Shown: positions 7,742 through 9,578 of the stretch, in pieces
How positions within the stretch are numbered: position 1 is the first letter of the stretch
How the letters are laid out: each line of letters starts with the position of its first letter
NCBI GenBank assembly: GCA_044433305.1
Contig: JAWXTS010000064.1
Coordinates: forward strand, 1-9,578
DNA length: 9,578 bases
Direction: 5' to 3'
From: JAWXTS01 sp044433305
GTDB lineage: Bacteria > Bacteroidota > Bacteroidia > Bacteroidales > Rikenellaceae
Made by a program: the position numbers and the translations under genes
Notes under the pieces: model-generated
What the model was told of the DNA's origin: nothing
Databases searched by the model: none
The model's input: the letters and a program-made list of their open reading frames with translations, nothing else

Positions 7742-7778
7742 AAACGAGCGGGTTGCATTATAGCAGCTCGCTCGTTTT
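7742..7778. terminator. Bidirectional intrinsic terminator between convergent genes
   Basis: AAACGAGCG (7742-7750) pairs perfectly with CGCTCGTTT (7769-7777). The stem extends inward by about six more pairs (two of them G-T) to GC/GC around a six-base loop (7757-7762). On the plus strand the stem runs into TTTT (7775-7778); on the minus strand it runs into a U-rich TTTCTATTTTC. It lies 22 bases after the lactonase stop, and its right arm and loop overlap the last codons and stop of the ybaK-type gene, so one hairpin can end both converging transcripts. Confidence 0.82.
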
Positions 7779-8237
7779 GGCTTCTATAAACTCTATGAGT
7801 TCTCTTGGGTTTATTTTTATCTGCATACCTCGTATTCCGGCACTGACATAGATGGTGTCAAAGTCGAGGCACGAGCTGTGGAAGAAAGTGTCGAAGCTTT
7901 TCTTCATGCCTATGGGCGAGCAGGCACCGCGTATATATCCTGTTGTTGGTAGCAGTTCTTTCATGGCTATCATATCGCAACTCTTGTTGCCTGATACCTT
8001 GGCAGCTTTCTTCAAATCTAGTTCCTTGTCGCCAGGGATGGCACATACGAAGATGCCGTTCTTGTCACCTCTGAGTACCAGTGTCTTGAACACCTGAGCC
8101 ACATCTTCGCCCAGTTGCTCGGCAACGTGTGTGGCTGCCAGATTCTCAGGGTCAACCTCGTAGGGTATCAGCTCATAGCTTATGCCTGCCTTGTCGAGCA
8201 GGCGCGCAGCATTGGTCTTATTTAGTTTCTTGGCCAT
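7758..8237 (-). CDS. ybaK: YbaK/EbsC-type Cys-tRNA(Pro)/Cys-tRNA(Cys) deacylase
   Basis: A 159-residue cytoplasmic trans-editing enzyme of the YbaK/EbsC family. Members remove cysteine wrongly attached to tRNA(Pro) by prolyl-tRNA synthetase. The family pattern is clear: the conserved Lys51 in QVFKTLVLRG, thought to be essential for catalysis; the central CAIPGDKELDLKKAAK (65-80); and GYIRGACSPIGMKK (100-113), the signature loop with Gly-x-x-Gly-x-Cys-Ser-Pro. Length matches E. coli YbaK. The ATG at 8237 lies 6 bases after the stop of the DUF2027-Smr gene, indicating translational coupling in one operon. The final codons (TSELL and the TAA stop) lie inside the terminator hairpin. No missing catalytic residue or frame damage is seen. 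The exact tRNA preference within the superfamily (YbaK, ProXp-ala or other) is inferred from the motif set and not proven. Confidence 0.94.
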   Translation of the reverse strand: MAKKLNKTNAARLLDKAGISYELIPYEVDPENLAATHVAEQLGEDVAQVFKTLVLRGDKNGIFVCAIPGDKELDLKKAAKVSGNKSCDMIAMKELLPTTGYIRGACSPIGMKKSFDTFFHSSCLDFDTIYVSAGIRGMQIKINPRELIEFIEAKTSELL

Positions 8238-8243
8238 AGCTGA

Positions 8244-9287
8244 TTATATTATCACCATGATGGCTCCATATCCATACTTCTTGAACGAGGCCTGCTGGTA
8301 TTTGTTGGCGCGCCCCATTTTCTTCAACTCACGCTCTAGGGAGCTACGTAGCACGCCATCGCCCTTGCCGTGGATAAAGATAATCTTACGGCCGTTGAAT
8401 TTCTTGTTCTCTTCCATGACCTTGCGGAAGTGATCCATCTGATACTCCAGCATATCTCCGCTGCTCATTCCTGCTGTCGAATCGAGCAGGCTATCTATAT
8501 GCAAGTCTATCTCTAGCATACTCGAATTTGAGGCAGAGGGGCCTTTGCTTGGTGTGCCGCTGTTCATCTTGTCGCTCAGCTTGTTCAGCGACTGCTGCAT
8601 AAGATCTATCTCGCTTTCCTCTATGATGTTGGCTTGCTTGGTCAAATCTATGCTCATGGCCTCGCAGCCCAGAAATGGAGAGAAACTAAAGCTGCTTTGC
8701 TTGCAGAATTTAACCAGTCTGGTGGTTATGTCTCTGTCTATTGGGCTATGGCTCTTGAATGCTCCTATGCCCTTAAAGGCTATGAGTTGGACCTTAAGAT
8801 GTTCGAGTATAGATAAATTGCCGCGCTTAACTTTGTCTATGGCGAGGTTCTCATAAGGAGATACCATAGTGCTTTTCAGGCATTTATATTTGTTGTCTTG
8901 CTTGCTCAATAGGCTAAAGAATAGGGTGTAGTCGCTATTGTTGACAAGGAAAACATCCATATCACTAAAGTCGAGCTTCTGCATATCTGTGGGTGCAAAG
9001 GCTAGAAATATATTCAGCTCGCTAGGGCCTACTACTCGTTGAGAGGTGTGAGACTGAGCTATTACATCCGCGCTTTTCTTGGGTACAACAACGTTGGCAG
9101 TGGCCTTTGCCTCTGTTGGTTTGGTGGTCGAACTGCTGCCCACAACAACACATTCGCTAATAGGATATGGGAATCCAAACCCATCTTCCATCTCGACAAT
9201 GACCTCGCTGGGACCATTGAAGCCCACAACCTTGCCACCACCTATATCATTTAAGAATCGTACTGTATCGCCTATTCTAACATTCAT
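8244..9287 (-). CDS. DUF2027 protein with C-terminal Smr domain
   Basis: A 347-residue cytoplasmic protein with no signal peptide. The N-terminal about 50 residues (IGDTVRFLNDIGGGKVVGF at 5-23) form a small beta-rich domain typical of the Bacteroidetes DUF2027 family. A low-complexity linker follows (about 50-85), then a second DUF2027 beta domain (about 88-215). A polar linker (about 216-257) leads to an Smr domain (258-347) with both hallmarks: EIDLHID (259-265, the LDLHG-like motif) and FIHGKGDGVLR (304-314, the HGxGxG loop). Smr domains occur in MutS2 and SmrA/SmrB, where they bind or cut nucleic acid; SmrB and MutS2 act on collided ribosomes. The role of the DUF2027 version is not established. 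It sits 13 bases after the DUF486 gene and 6 bases before the tRNA deacylase gene, so it is the middle gene of an apparent operon. The ATG at 9287 directly begins the conserved domain. Confidence 0.93.
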   Translation of the reverse strand: MNVRIGDTVRFLNDIGGGKVVGFNGPSEVIVEMEDGFGFPYPISECVVVGSSSTTKPTEAKATANVVVPKKSADVIAQSHTSQRVVGPSELNIFLAFAPTDMQKLDFSDMDVFLVNNSDYTLFFSLLSKQDNKYKCLKSTMVSPYENLAIDKVKRGNLSILEHLKVQLIAFKGIGAFKSHSPIDRDITTRLVKFCKQSSFSFSPFLGCEAMSIDLTKQANIIEESEIDLMQQSLNKLSDKMNSGTPSKGPSASNSSMLEIDLHIDSLLDSTAGMSSGDMLEYQMDHFRKVMEENKKFNGRKIIFIHGKGDGVLRSSLERELKKMGRANKYQQASFKKYGYGAIMVII

Positions 9288-9300
9288 AAAGCCTAAATTT

Positions 9301-9578
9301 TTATTTCGATGTGTCTAAAAATACAAAGTATACTGCCCCAACAAGTAGTAGGAATGCCACTAGGTGGTTCCACTTTAGCTCGTTGCCTTGAAAGAAGCAG
9401 TTTGCAAAGATAGTGAATACGATGAGAGTTATCACCTCCTGCAATATCTTTAGTTGCATAAGTGTGAAAGGGCCTCCGTTGCCGACGAATCCCATTCTGT
9501 TTGCTGGCACCTGAAACGAGTACTCGGCAAGTGCTATGACCCACGAAAAGAGTATCACTGCATATAGAGGCCACGAGG
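9301..9578 (-). CDS. DUF486 (DMT-family) small membrane protein, 5' end beyond window
   Basis: The C-terminal 91 residues of a small inner-membrane protein of the DUF486 family, usually about 110 residues, related in topology to drug/metabolite transporters. The reading frame is open to the right edge, upstream of any start. The first visible residues (WPLYAVILFSWVIALAEY) match the second family helix, so the GTG at 9558 is not the real start. Signature stretches are EYSFQVPANRMGF, LKILQEVITLIVF and LKWNHLVAFLLLVGAVYFVF; together these give three hydrophobic helices, with one more expected beyond the window. Family function is not established; transport is assumed by kinship only. It is followed after 13 bases by the DUF2027-Smr gene, so it is likely the first or an upstream gene of that unit, whose promoter is outside the window. 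Confidence 0.9.
   Translation of the reverse strand, partial: SWPLYAVILFSWVIALAEYSFQVPANRMGFVGNGGPFTLMQLKILQEVITLIVFTIFANCFFQGNELKWNHLVAFLLLVGAVYFVFLDTSK

Noticed and set aside
8545..8856. A 103-codon plus-strand frame antisense to the DUF2027-Smr gene
   Set aside because: It is a long antisense opening, but its Leu/Ser-rich translation looks like the complement of the real gene. There is no promoter, and it covers well-conserved coding sequence.
9293..9574. A 93-codon minus-strand frame overlapping the DUF486 gene
   Set aside because: It lies in another frame of the same strand, reads as Arg/Ser-rich nonsense and has no family pattern. The overlapping frame shows a clear DUF486 signature.
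1..9578. Mobile elements, phage genes, CRISPR arrays, toxin-antitoxin or defence modules
   Set aside because: No transposase, integrase, terminal repeats, regularly spaced repeats or defence-type domains are seen. All long ORFs are accounted for by ordinary Bacteroidetes families.

Overview
The window looks like chromosomal DNA of a member of the Bacteroidota, most likely order Bacteroidales. The evidence is a SusC/RagA-type TonB-dependent transporter next to a SusD/RagB-type lipoprotein, a DUF5117/DUF4953 zinc metalloprotease, a DUF2027-Smr protein, and one good Bacteroidetes-type promoter (TTG, 20-base spacer, TAnnTTTG). I cannot name a genus from the sequence alone.

Left part (1-6482, all minus strand): three genes read right to left with gaps of 22 and 11 bases, so they probably form one transcription unit. 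In order of transcription they are a secreted metzincin-type zinc protease (900 aa), a SusC-like outer-membrane transporter with an N-terminal STN signalling domain (1104 aa), and a SusD-like surface lipoprotein that runs off the left edge (first 143 residues present). A plausible joint role is capture and import of oligopeptides, perhaps released by the protease. The substrate is inferred, not shown by the sequence. The STN domain suggests control by an anti-sigma/ECF sigma pair, but no such pair lies in the window.

Middle (6483-7720): an AT-rich 350-base divergent intergenic region, then a plus-strand SMP-30/gluconolactonase-family protein with a signal peptide. Its promoter overlaps an upstream in-frame TTG codon, so the real start is the ATG at 6833.

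Right part (7742-9578): a hairpin that can serve both strands ends the lactonase transcript and the opposing minus-strand unit. That unit reads DUF486 small membrane protein (5' end beyond the window), then DUF2027-Smr protein, then YbaK-type Cys-tRNA(Pro) deacylase, with gaps of 13 and 6 bases. It resembles a housekeeping operon, with Smr and YbaK both plausibly serving translation quality control.

I found no RNA genes, CRISPR arrays, insertion sequences, phage genes or defence genes. The most interesting element is the protease-SusC-SusD unit. It is an unusual cargo for a Sus-like locus, but it is built from known families.
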